Below, piece after piece: positions 7,701 through 16,500 of a stretch of DNA of 26,412 bases. The position numbers were made by a program, and so were the translations under genes. This DNA is from JAOTYV01 sp041557595 (GTDB taxonomy: Bacteria; Pseudomonadota; Alphaproteobacteria; UBA8366), in the NCBI GenBank assembly GCA_041557595.1, contig JBFFGE010000047.1, forward strand, positions 1-26,412, in the 5' to 3' direction. Positions within the stretch are counted from its first letter, which is position 1. The number at the start of each line of letters is the position of its first letter. The notes beneath the pieces are model-generated. The model made no database searches and had not been told where the DNA came from. It saw only the letters and a program-made list of their open reading frames with translations.

Positions 7701-9035
7701 TTACACCCGCCCGACGAGTTCCTGCTCGATCATGTCCTGCAGCGTTTCTTCGAAAGCACCCAGGGTTTGATCGATGTCGCCCTCGTCGTGCGCCGCGGAG
7801 GTAACCCCGCTCATATGCGACATCAGGTCGACACCCCGATGCCGCAATCCCGACCGCAACGCCTTCACCACAGCGGGATCGACGCCGCGAATTTCAGCGG
7901 CCGACCGGCCCTCTACGGATCCGCGAACGTCCTTTCCGAAAAACATATGGAATGTCGAGGATTCGCCGTACACCGCGCCGTCGACCTGATGTTCCGTCAT
8001 GATCTTGCGGGCGCCGTCGCGCAGCCGTGCGGCCATCCGGTCGGCCTGCGCCTGTGGCTCTCCGGTCCCGACGATATTCAGCGCCGCCACCCCCGCCGCG
8101 GCAACCAGCGGATTGCCGTTGAATGTCCCCTTGTGGACCACGCCCATCGTGCCCGCAGCAACCGTCTCGCCCGGATCGAGCAAGCGCATGATCTCCGCCT
8201 TGCCACCGACCGCACCGCCCGGCATGCCACCGGTCAGAATTTTCGCCATCGTGGTGAGATCGGGAATAACGCCGTCCCGCGCCTGTCTGCCGCCTGGGCT
8301 CCAGCGAAAACCGGTAATCACCTCGTCAAAGATCAGGGTCGCACCGTACCGGTCGGCGAGCGCCCGCAAGGCCGGCAGGAAGCCGTCCGGCAGTGGCACG
8401 CAGCCATAATTCGCGCCCGAAACCTCGCAAATAATCGTGCCGATTTCCGGGTCTCCTTTAAGCGCTGCCTCCACCCGATCCGCATCCGGCGGAACAACCA
8501 CCGTTGCTTCGGCGGCTTCGGGCAACATGCCAAGGCTCGGCGCCTCGTCGAACGGCGCCTTCATCCCGACCAACGCATAATCATGCCAGCCGTGATAGTG
8601 CCCCTCGAATCGAAGGATTTTTGTTTTTCCGGAATTCGCACGGCCGATTCGGATGGCCAGCATCGTCGCTTCCGTGCCGGAACCGACAAAGCGCACACGT
8701 TCGGCCGAGGGGATCAGCGTTTGCACTTGCGCGGCCCACGCAATTTCAAGCGGATGACAATCCGCGAAAAAGCTGCCCTCCGCGGCCTGCGCAGTCATCG
8801 CCGCAACGACGTCCGGATGCGCGTGCCCCAACAGCAGGGAGGCGCTGCCCATTGCATAGTCGATATATTCGCTGCCATCGACCTCCCATTTCCGGGATCC
8901 CTTGGCCCGCTTCACGTATTTTGGAAAGGGTTCCGCATAGCGGCCTTCATGCGAGACGCCGCCGGCCATGATGCCCTGCGCCGTCTCGAACAGCGCCTCG
9001 GAAGTAAGTCCTTCGAGCGTCAGAATATCGGTCAT
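7701..9035 (-). CDS. Class III PLP aminotransferase, glutamate-1-semialdehyde 2,1-aminomutase-like
   Basis: This fold-type I PLP enzyme of about 444 aa belongs to the glutamate-1-semialdehyde aminomutase/class III aminotransferase group. Visible features are GGVSHEGR near residues 25-32, the GSGTEATMLAIR phosphate loop (118-129), YHGWHD (147-152), and FDEVITGFR with Asp237 pairing to the PLP ring nitrogen. TTMAKILTGGMPGGAVGG carries the Schiff-base Lys265. I prefer ATG 9033-9035, preceded by GGGGTGAA, over an in-frame GTG at 9044. Its catabolic neighbours make a transaminase or aminomutase in degradation more likely than tetrapyrrole HemL. It is 90 bp downstream of the aldo/keto reductase and 39 bp upstream of the sulfatase. 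The amino donor and substrate cannot be read from the sequence. Confidence 0.9.
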   Translation of the reverse strand: MTDILTLEGLTSEALFETAQGIMAGGVSHEGRYAEPFPKYVKRAKGSRKWEVDGSEYIDYAMGSASLLLGHAHPDVVAAMTAQAAEGSFFADCHPLEIAWAAQVQTLIPSAERVRFVGSGTEATMLAIRIGRANSGKTKILRFEGHYHGWHDYALVGMKAPFDEAPSLGMLPEAAEATVVVPPDADRVEAALKGDPEIGTIICEVSGANYGCVPLPDGFLPALRALADRYGATLIFDEVITGFRWSPGGRQARDGVIPDLTTMAKILTGGMPGGAVGGKAEIMRLLDPGETVAAGTMGVVHKGTFNGNPLVAAAGVAALNIVGTGEPQAQADRMAARLRDGARKIMTEHQVDGAVYGESSTFHMFFGKDVRGSVEGRSAAEIRGVDPAVVKALRSGLRHRGVDLMSHMSGVTSAAHDEGDIDQTLGAFEETLQDMIEQELVGRV

Positions 9036-9134
9036 GTCGTTCACCCCGGTTGCCTGGCTACCGAAAGTGTAACGTCGATGGGAGCTCCGGGCTATCGCTG
9101 CCTCAACATGAGGGTCGGGCGCCGGACAATGGCG

Positions 9135-10145
9135 TCAGCCCGTTTGCGGCTGGCGACCTGTCGGAGGATAGCGCGGGTCGAGAAATCCCGGCGTCGAGGG
9201 GTGGCCGGAAGCGACCAGATTGTCCACCAACGCCTCGTCTTCCGCCGAAAATGGATGCTTGAGTACGCCAAGATAATCCTTCCACTGCGCAAGCGTTCGG
9301 GGACCGGCAATGACGCTGGTGACGATCCGGTTGTTCAACAGCCAACCAACGGCAAATTCCAAGGGTGTCCGGCCGTTCTTAGCCGCCTGCTTCCTGATTT
9401 CTTCGACAATCTTGAATGTTTCAGGCCGGAAATCGCGCTTGAGAATGCTGCTGTCCCCGCGCCCCGCCCGGCTGTTTGCCGGCGGTTTTTTCTTCGGGTC
9501 GTATTTCCCGGTTAAGACGCCGCGCGCCAGCGGGGAAAACGGCGCGACGCCGATACCGTAATACTCGCACGCCGGGAGCAGATCGTTCTCGACCATGCGC
9601 ATGACGAGGTTGTAATGCGGCTGACAGATCACCGGTCGCTGTACACCATGGGTGTCGCAGAGACGGACGAGTTCGCCCACTTGCCATGCCCGATGATTCG
9701 AAAACCCCCAATGCAACGCCTTACCCGAGGCGATGATATCGCCCATCGCCGAAACGCTCTCTTCGAGCGGTGTCTCCCAATCCACATGATGCATATAATA
9801 AATGTCGACATAGTCGGTTTGCAGCCGCTTCAGGCTATGGTCGATCGCCTCCATCATCCATTTGCGCGACAGACCTTTCTTGCGCTGGGGCGTGCCGGCC
9901 GCCTGGCCGACCTTGGTCGCAAGAATCCAGTCGGCCCGATCTTTCTTGATCAGTTTGCCGACTATCGTCTCGGACTTGCCGCCCGCATAGGCATCCGCCG
10001 TGTCGATGAAATTCACGCCTCCGTCGCGGGCCGCATTGATGATCTTGCCGGCCGCCGTCGCATCGGTGCTATCGCCGAAATTCATCACGCCGAGGCAGAT
10101 TTCTGACGCCTTCAAGCCGCTATTGCCGATCTGTCGGTACTTCAT
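9135..10145 (-). CDS. Aldo/keto reductase
   Basis: This 336-aa NADPH-dependent (beta/alpha)8 oxidoreductase shows the complete catalytic tetrad: Asp48 and Tyr53 in FIDTADAYAGG, Lys78 in ILATKVG, and His119 in YYMHHVDWETP. The C-terminal NADP-binding region (SVIAGPRTLAQWKDYL) is present. The N-terminus MKYRQIGNSGLKASEICLG is standard for the YajO/Tas-like group. I chose ATG 10143-10145, with AGGAAC 9 nt upstream; an earlier in-frame TTG (10154) lies too close to that site. It is the first gene of the minus-strand series and is divergent from the response regulator. The 245-bp gap between them should hold both promoters, but I cannot point to convincing -10/-35 boxes. Confidence 0.92.
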   Translation of the reverse strand: MKYRQIGNSGLKASEICLGVMNFGDSTDATAAGKIINAARDGGVNFIDTADAYAGGKSETIVGKLIKKDRADWILATKVGQAAGTPQRKKGLSRKWMMEAIDHSLKRLQTDYVDIYYMHHVDWETPLEESVSAMGDIIASGKALHWGFSNHRAWQVGELVRLCDTHGVQRPVICQPHYNLVMRMVENDLLPACEYYGIGVAPFSPLARGVLTGKYDPKKKPPANSRAGRGDSSILKRDFRPETFKIVEEIRKQAAKNGRTPLEFAVGWLLNNRIVTSVIAGPRTLAQWKDYLGVLKHPFSAEDEALVDNLVASGHPSTPGFLDPRYPPTGRQPQTG

Positions 10146-10390
10146 GATTAACAAGTTCCTAACGTTGCGAGGGTGCGCCGAACGAGCCGGGCAGATACCT
10201 CAAAGCATTCATTTCATTGGCATCGGCGCACTGCCAGCGGCAACGACACCTTGAATAAGATGCTAACCGGCCAATCCATGCCGCCGCAAGGCCCGGAAAT
10301 TCGCGCCTGCCATTTACCAATCTTTAGGCATCCGCGGATTAAGAAGACTCCAGGCCAATCCGACGTCCAGGCAATCCAAGAGTTCGAATT

Positions 10391-10972
10391 TTGACCTCCA
10401 GCTTGAATGGTTTGAAAATTTGCGTCGTCGACGACAATCCGCATATGCGGAAGTTGTTGTGCGAATTGCTCGTTTTCCTGGAAGTTTCCGAAATTCGCGA
10501 GTGCAGCGACGGCGAAGAAGCGCTCGAGACGCTGCAGCTATTTCCGGCCGATCTTTGCATTCTTGATCTCTGCATGATGCCGATGGACGGCATGACTTTC
10601 CTGAAACATCTGCGCACCGACACGGACAGCCCGAACCAGAAATTGCCGGTCATCATGATCACCGGCGTCGCGGATCGGCAGGTGGTGGAGGAAGCACGGG
10701 ACAGCGGCGCAACCGAATTCATGGTCAAGCCGATCACCGTCACCGCGCTCTTTTCCCGCATTTGCGGAATTCTGGAGAGCCCCCGCGAATTCATCACATC
10801 GACGGAATATCTAGGGCCGGATCGGCGGCGGCAGGTCAAGTCGGCCTCGCAGAGCAAACGGTGGGACGATTTGGGATCGCCCCGAAACAGCGAATCCCGG
10901 AAGCCGGCCAACCCCGCCGAAAGCCTGCAAACCGCGACACGTTGGAAAAACGCCCTCAAACGCGGTTCCTGA
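10391..10972 (+). CDS. Response regulator, single receiver domain with GPDRRR tail
   Basis: This 193-aa protein has one CheY-like receiver domain. The acidic pair is Asp14-Asp15 (VVDDN), the phosphoacceptor is Asp59 (ILDLCMMPMDG), Thr91 follows in MITG, and Lys113 is in FMVKPI. After residue about 130 no DNA-binding domain follows. There is a short linker with EYLGPDRRRQVK, a tail common in alphaproteobacterial stand-alone receivers, then a polar low-complexity end. It therefore probably acts by protein-protein contact in a phosphorelay and not as a transcription factor. No ATG is available: TTG 10391 is the longest start, and TTG codons at 10403 and 10412 are alternatives. No histidine kinase lies nearby, so it is an orphan. 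It converges on the MmgE/PrpD gene (stop at 11016). Confidence 0.88.
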   Translation: MTSSLNGLKICVVDDNPHMRKLLCELLVFLEVSEIRECSDGEEALETLQLFPADLCILDLCMMPMDGMTFLKHLRTDTDSPNQKLPVIMITGVADRQVVEEARDSGATEFMVKPITVTALFSRICGILESPREFITSTEYLGPDRRRQVKSASQSKRWDDLGSPRNSESRKPANPAESLQTATRWKNALKRGS

Positions 10973-11015
10973 CCGCCCCGCGGCTGCCCTATTCCAGAAG
11001 TCCCCTGAAATATTT

Positions 11016-12431
11016 TCAGTAGGCGTCGGCGATCGCCCGCCCGAGTAACGCCAAATCCTCAAGCTGTTCCAACCCTGCGATCTGATCGATGATCGTCTCG
11101 ACCGACGCCGGGCTCGCACCCCGAAAAGCCGTACATTCGCGAATTTTCTCGGCCACCTCCTGATAGCTCATGGGGTCGTCCGTGCTGCCCTTGCAATAAT
11201 CCGCGCGCTCCTGCAGGCGGCGGCCGTCCCGCAACGCGATATCCAGCACAGTCGTAACGGTGTTGTATCGGCCCGCTTGCGCCTCCGCATCGCTGTAGGC
11301 CTGATAGTCGATCGTCGCGATCATTGCCTGGATATCCGGCTGAAGAACCGTCGCATCCGTAAAGGCCGACAGCCCCGCCATGCCGTCCCGGAGAATGACC
11401 GCGAGGCTGAATTCCATACTGAATTTGCCCTGCAAGCCGGTCTGCGGCCGATGATGCAGCAATGTATTGTAGACCGCCTCGTTGGTACGAACCTTCAACT
11501 GGTCCACATCGGCCGCGCCGAATTCGTGCGATTTCTTGAGCTTTTGCAGCGTCGACATGCCCGGATGCGTGCGCATGCCCGACGGGAAGGGTTTGATCCA
11601 GACGCCGGGATCGTCGAACGCCCAGGGGTTGCCGAGCCGGCCGTCGATCCAGCGTCGGTCGAAACCGTCCCCATAGGCGCTGAAAAATCCGCGCGACGCT
11701 TCCAGTATCTGCCGGCTGGCCGTAAAGCCGCGTGCGGCCAGCTCCGCCGCCATGACGCCCCTCTCGGCGGCCTGTCCCGCATGATACGGCTTCACCATGG
11801 TGCCGAAATTGTCGCGCAGCCCCGCCGAACCGCTGGCCGCAATACCGAGCGCCGTGGCGATACCGTCCGCAGACAGCCCGAGCAGCCGCGCGCCGGCCAC
11901 CGCGGCGCCAAGCCCGACGCAGGTCGCCGTGCCGTGGAAGCCCGCCCGGAAGTGCCGTAACCCCAGCGCGTCGGCAATCTTGCCCGCTGCCTCGACGCCG
12001 ACCAGATAGGCGGTCAGCAGCGCTTCGCCCGTACTTCCGTTCGCCTGCCCCAGCGCCAGGACCGCCGAGAAAATCCCTGCCGTCGGATGAATGCTGCCCT
12101 TGTCCAGGTCGGTCACCGACGACCGCAGCGTATCGTCATAATCGTCCATATGCATCGCCATGCCGTTGGACAACGCCGCAAGGGCCGGCGGCGCGGCGAT
12201 CGATGACCCCAGCAGCGCCGACGACCCGGCCCCGCCAAAACTTTCGACATAGGCCCGCAGGATACCAGCGCCCTCATCCGCCGCGCCGGCAAGACCGACG
12301 CCGAGGGCGTCGAGGATCGATTTCTTGGCGAGCTCCAGGACACCACGGGGGATATCGGCAAAGGCGCAGCGCGCGGCAAATTCGGCGATTTGGGCGGTCG
12401 GGGATGGTGGTGAGGGCGGCGGATTCGGCAT
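11016..12431 (-). CDS. MmgE/PrpD family protein (full length)
   Basis: This is a complete 471-aa MmgE/PrpD-family protein; relatives dehydrate 2-methylcitrate or decarboxylate cis-aconitate, and many are uncharacterised. The helical first domain includes ILDALGVGLAGA (39-50), NGMAMHMDDYDDT (89-101) and SIHPTAGIFSAVLALG with His115. FHGTATCVGLGAAVAGARLL and FGTMVKPYHAGQAAERGVMA are further family signatures, and WIKPFPSGMRTHP marks the second domain. The N-terminus is proline-rich (PNPPPSPPSP). I chose ATG 12429-12431 because AGGAAG lies 9 nt upstream; the open frame extends to 12476 without a better start. It is divergent from the MaoC-like pair, and together they probably belong to one acyl-CoA or dicarboxylate pathway. 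Confidence 0.92.
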   Translation of the reverse strand: MPNPPPSPPSPTAQIAEFAARCAFADIPRGVLELAKKSILDALGVGLAGAADEGAGILRAYVESFGGAGSSALLGSSIAAPPALAALSNGMAMHMDDYDDTLRSSVTDLDKGSIHPTAGIFSAVLALGQANGSTGEALLTAYLVGVEAAGKIADALGLRHFRAGFHGTATCVGLGAAVAGARLLGLSADGIATALGIAASGSAGLRDNFGTMVKPYHAGQAAERGVMAAELAARGFTASRQILEASRGFFSAYGDGFDRRWIDGRLGNPWAFDDPGVWIKPFPSGMRTHPGMSTLQKLKKSHEFGAADVDQLKVRTNEAVYNTLLHHRPQTGLQGKFSMEFSLAVILRDGMAGLSAFTDATVLQPDIQAMIATIDYQAYSDAEAQAGRYNTVTTVLDIALRDGRRLQERADYCKGSTDDPMSYQEVAEKIRECTAFRGASPASVETIIDQIAGLEQLEDLALLGRAIADAY

Positions 12432-12451
12432 CGTCACAGGCTTCCTGCATA

Positions 12452-12505
12452 CTCTATGGGAGGATTTGGCGTTCAAACGCGCTCAATGGAAATCGTATCA
12501 TAGAG
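12452..12505. promoter_or_regulatory. Inverted repeats in the divergent MmgE/PrpD-MaoC promoter region
   Basis: The 115-bp gap between the divergent genes contains CTCTATG (12452-12458) paired with CATAGAG (12499-12505). Between them is a 12-bp palindrome, GCGTTCAAACGC (12469-12480). This arrangement could be an operator controlling both directions. Promoter boxes could not be assigned, and no regulator gene is adjacent. Confidence 0.3.
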
Positions 12506-12546
12506 CGAAACGCTGCCACGAGCGCCTGGGCGGGAGAGACAAAAAT

Positions 12547-13059
12547 ATGGTGGAAACCGGACCGACACGGATTGCAGAGGACGAACACGGACGTCGCGCG
12601 ACCTATGACGACATCGAGATCGGCCACGAACTCGAAGAAATGACGTGGGTGGTCACCGAGGAAGACATCGAGAAACAGTGCCAGATGGATGAGGATTTCC
12701 ACGAATGGTACGTGCTGGGCTCGCCCTGGGGCGGACGCGTCGCGCCGCCGCAGATCCAGTACCGTCCGCCGCGCTGGCAGTTGTCGCGCACTTTCAACGT
12801 GCGCGGACTGTTCTACAAATGGACGCTGGAAAACGTCAAACCGATCAAGCCCGGCGACGAGATCACGGTGCGCGGCAAGATCCTCAACAAATGGATCCGC
12901 AAGGAGCGCGAATTCATCGAATTCGAATCGATCGGCACCGACGCGACCGGCGACATCGTCTTCAAGACGACGCGGGTGCACGTGCTCGATGTCGTCAAAC
13001 GGGACGCACCGCGCACGGGCAAAGGCATCGACAGCGGAATCAAGAATGAAAAAATCTAG
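12547..13059 (+). CDS. MaoC-like hydratase, N-terminal-half hot-dog domain protein
   Basis: This 170-aa protein resembles the FAS1-type/MaoC N-terminal hot-dog domain. The order TYDDIEIGHELEEMTWVVTEEDI, then VAPPQIQYRPPRW, then the strand-forming VKPIKPGDEITVRGKILNKW and REFIEFESIGTDATGDIVF is the usual layout of these acyl-thioester hydratase subunits. The gene starts at ATG 12547 with GGGAG about 10 nt upstream; the longer open frame to 12325 overlaps the divergent gene and is unlikely. It is followed by the 13110-13517 gene, the complementary half. The two products probably form a heteromer equivalent to a double-hot-dog (R)-specific enoyl-CoA hydratase. The N-half often lacks the catalytic H-D motif, and I see none here. 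Confidence 0.82.
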   Translation: MVETGPTRIAEDEHGRRATYDDIEIGHELEEMTWVVTEEDIEKQCQMDEDFHEWYVLGSPWGGRVAPPQIQYRPPRWQLSRTFNVRGLFYKWTLENVKPIKPGDEITVRGKILNKWIRKEREFIEFESIGTDATGDIVFKTTRVHVLDVVKRDAPRTGKGIDSGIKNEKI

Positions 13060-13109
13060 GGCGGTTGCCCTGTGACGGTCGCGGGAAATTTTAGGAGAGA
13101 AGATAGAGA

Positions 13110-13517
13110 ATGGGAATCATCACCGCGGAAACGCCAATCGGCTACGACCTGCCGCCGGTGGCGCGCCGCTTCAATGTGGGGATGTTCGGCGCGGGCGGCG
13201 TCAAGACGATCCACAACGACCAGGCGGCCGCCGAGGCCGAGGGCCTGCGCGAACCGATTGCCGTGGCGCCACAGGTCGCCGCGCTGATCTTCCGCATGAT
13301 GCGGATAAGTTTCGAGGAAGGATGGATCGTCGGCGGGAAAAGCGAGCTGACCTTCCGCCGCCCGGTCGGCGTACACGACTTCTGCGTCGCCAAGGGTAAG
13401 GTGGTGGAGAAACTGCCGGAAGCGGCCGGCAAGACGCGCGTGGTCTGCGAGGTCTGGGTGGAGACCGAGAATGGCGTGCAGGCGATCGTGGGGAAATGCA
13501 GCGGGTTGGTGAGGTGA
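13110..13517 (+). CDS. MaoC-like hydratase, C-terminal-half (catalytic) hot-dog protein
   Basis: This 135-aa single hot-dog protein carries the hydratase-type motif IHNDQAAAEAEGLREPIA near residues 34-51. There the Asp-His pair and following Ala/Gly helix correspond to the catalytic loop of MaoC (R)-hydratases. The C-terminal half (GGKSELTFRRPVGVHDFCVA, then VVCEVWVETENGV) supplies the core strands. A strong AGGAGA Shine-Dalgarno lies 9 nt before ATG 13110. It is 50 bp after the N-half gene, and a two-gene operon is likely. It is the last recognisable metabolic gene before the phage-type region; its stop is only 33 bp from the stop of the convergent toxin-like gene, with no obvious terminator between. 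Confidence 0.85.
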   Translation: MGIITAETPIGYDLPPVARRFNVGMFGAGGVKTIHNDQAAAEAEGLREPIAVAPQVAALIFRMMRISFEEGWIVGGKSELTFRRPVGVHDFCVAKGKVVEKLPEAAGKTRVVCEVWVETENGVQAIVGKCSGLVR

Positions 13518-13550
13518 GGGTTACACTTTGAGGCAATATTAAGCCGAAAT

Positions 13551-16500
13551 TTAGCTGCCCAATGGTTGATTCAATGACTCCGCAACATCCCTACCCGTCC
13601 GCCGATTGAATTCGCGTTTTTGTGCCATGCGCAAACGATTTGCCTCTGTCGCTGCGGCAAACATTCCAATCGATGTTACAACCGTGAGAACATCAACTGG
13701 ATTGGTAAGCTCATTCCCCGCCGACTGATGCCAACTGCGAGCAGCCTCGACAATATTATCGATGTCCCTTTTCGTCAGATGCTTTAATTCCGTTCCCCCT
13801 TTTTTAACGTTCTCGGCAACAACACTTCTCACTGTCGTTACGAATAGATCCTCTGGTATTTTGAAGACCGGCATGCGAAGAAGTTGTATCGCTTCGAATT
13901 CCACTTGATTTTCAGTCGGCGCATTTTTGGGTGTTACGCTTCCCTCGTCAAAAATCTTATTTTCGAGATGTGCATTCTTGCGTATCTGAAGATCAGATTC
14001 GATGGCAGCATTTGTCTTCACTTCAATCAAAGTTCCGCGACCACCACGCTGCGGTAATACAAAGGTATTGAGTATCCTCCGAAAGCCTTCGCCCGTAACG
14101 ATATCGAAGATCCGGCCCCCATCTTCCGTATCAAATGTCTTCGCAGCCTTTGTGATTTGTGTCGTAAAATCGCCGTTCTGCAGAAGTTTCAAAATCTCCG
14201 CCTCGCCAGCGGCACCATTGATGTTGCTCAGCAGTGCCCTTAGCGTATCTTGCTGACTTGGATTTAGTGTCGGCCATGCAGGTGCGAACACTTCTTCTGC
14301 TGTTGCTGATCGGCTTATTACTCGAAGCCTTGCTACATCGGTAGTGGAAGTAAGTTCCTGCGCTCTACCTATTGCGAATCCGCTATGTAATTTTTTGACA
14401 CCTTCGGTATCTCGCAACCAACGCGCAACTCTTGGATTTCGACTTACGTTGACTACCGAATTCTTAAATATGCGAACCAATGGGCCAATGCCGGGTACGA
14501 GCGCCGCCAGTTCCAGTGCCGATCCAAGTCCGGCCAAAGCAGCATCATCGAAGTCCCCTTTCTTTATTGCCGCCGCCATCGCGTCAAAATCTTTGACGCC
14601 CTGCTTAACCGCCACGATTTGCCCAATTCCAGGCAACATCTCAAACAGGATATCCAGGAAGATATTCGACTCTCCCGAGAGCTTCGGAAAGAAAGTCGGT
14701 AGAATCAACGCCAATACAAATGTTTGATTCTTGCCGGCTTGAAGCGCTTGGTCGGCGGCGACAAACGCATCCAGCGCATCCCCTCTACCCAAGAGCGCCT
14801 TCGCCTGATCATCCAGTTCTCCCGTCGTGAACGCGCCGGAGAACCATTTCTCGATAAACTCGAACTTTTCCTGGTTCGCTGCCGGCTCTTTCATCAAGGC
14901 GGTCGCGACGCTGTGCGGCACCGTCATAAAGGCCTTGTCGTTACCCTTTCGGAAGAACGCCACACGCGGCAACCGGATCGGCCGCTCCGCGCCGGATTCG
15001 ATCGGCAATTCCTCGCCGATCTCATTGCGCGGGTCGGTCGGGTCCAGGCCACCTTCCGCCTTGGAAAAATCGGCGAACAGGCGGGCCTCGAATGCCGAGT
15101 TCAGCGCGAAGGTCGCCGCCAATCGGCGGAATTGCCCGCCCGGGTCCCTGTTTTGCTGAAACCGATCGCGGAATGCATCCCGGTTCGCCGCAATTGCCTG
15201 CAGCGTCTTGTTCCGGTCGCCCAACACCGGACCAAGATCGTCGACCAGTTTGCGCAGTTGTTCCTTGGGAATTCCGCGGTCGTCCGGCAGCGCGGCAATT
15301 TCCTTGCGGGCCCGTTCTAGGATCTCCGCGCGCCCTGCCTCACTCGCACCACTGGCGCTGACGAGAGACAATGCAATCCGAACAAGGTCGGGCGCGAACC
15401 CCGATTCCCGCGCACGCTGATCGACAATTTCGTCCGGCTGACCGAATGTTTCTTCCAGCAGCCCGACAAATTGTTTCGATGTCCGAATCGGCGTTGTCAC
15501 CGCTGGCGACTTGGCCGGTGCAGTCAGTCTATCGTCAGCTTCGACGGGCGGCCGAATTTCCGGCGCGTTTTCCGGTGGAGCCGTTTCGTCCGTCTCTTCC
15601 GGAAATTCCTCGGGAATCTCGTCTTGGTTTGTTTTCGCCAGACTGTCCTCCGCCAGCGAAACCATCAGGTCGGGCGCAAGAGGAATGTCCGCGAACTCCC
15701 CAATCGCCCGCGCCCGGTCCCGCACTTCCGGCGGAAAATTTTCGACCAACCGCGGATTGATTTTCTCGAGCGCCCCGAACGCCTTCGCGCCGGCGACCTG
15801 CAGCGCGGGGTCCGCGGAATAGAGCAATCCCACATATTTGTTGCGCAGCGCCATCGGCAGGACGCCTCGGTTGCGCACGAAAGTCAGTTCCCGAGATGCC
15901 TGTTCCTCCGGCTTTCCCGCCGATATCTCTGCGCCAACAGTCTTCCATAGGGCGTCGACGGTTTCCTGATCCTCCGGTACGCCCGGATCGAAGCGCCCGT
16001 TTTTCGCCGGGATCCGTTCCAGCAACGCCTGTTCGCGCGCCGCCGACGCGAGCGCGTCTTCGTTCTTCGCGCGCAGTAAATTCGCCTCCAACGCCGTCAG
16101 TTGGCCCGCCTGCACGGCGGCGCCGATAGTCGTTTCGGTCAGGCCGCCGGCATCCGCGGCGTCCGACAACTCGATCATCGCGCGCTCCTTCGCAATCACT
16201 TGCGCGCGCTGCACTTCACCGTTCACCTGTGCCCGCCGGGTCGTCAGGGATTCCGGCGTCAGCAGTGCGTCGAATGCGCCGGACTCCAGCATTGCTTGCG
16301 CATCCACCGGATCATCGATCAGGCCGTCCAGGGCGGCATTTCCGATCAGGTCATGCACCTCGCGGCGAATATTCGCGCGCCGGTCTTCCGGAAGGTTCAT
16401 ATCGTCGAACACCGCCGTCGCCCGAGACGCGATTGCGGTCAGCTGTGTCGGATCGTTGCGGACAATATCCCCGTATCTTTCAAACAGTGTCCTGAGCCGA

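Noticed and set aside
7701..9035. Considered naming the aminotransferase hemL
   Set aside because: Although related to glutamate-1-semialdehyde aminomutase, it lies in a catabolic cluster and its N-terminal loop differs from the usual GGVNSPVR, so the biosynthetic role is unsupported.
7134..9515. 793-codon open frame on the + strand
   Set aside because: It is antisense to the sulfatase, aminotransferase and reductase genes, which have full catalytic motifs; its translation is Arg/His-rich with no family pattern. It is a codon-bias shadow.
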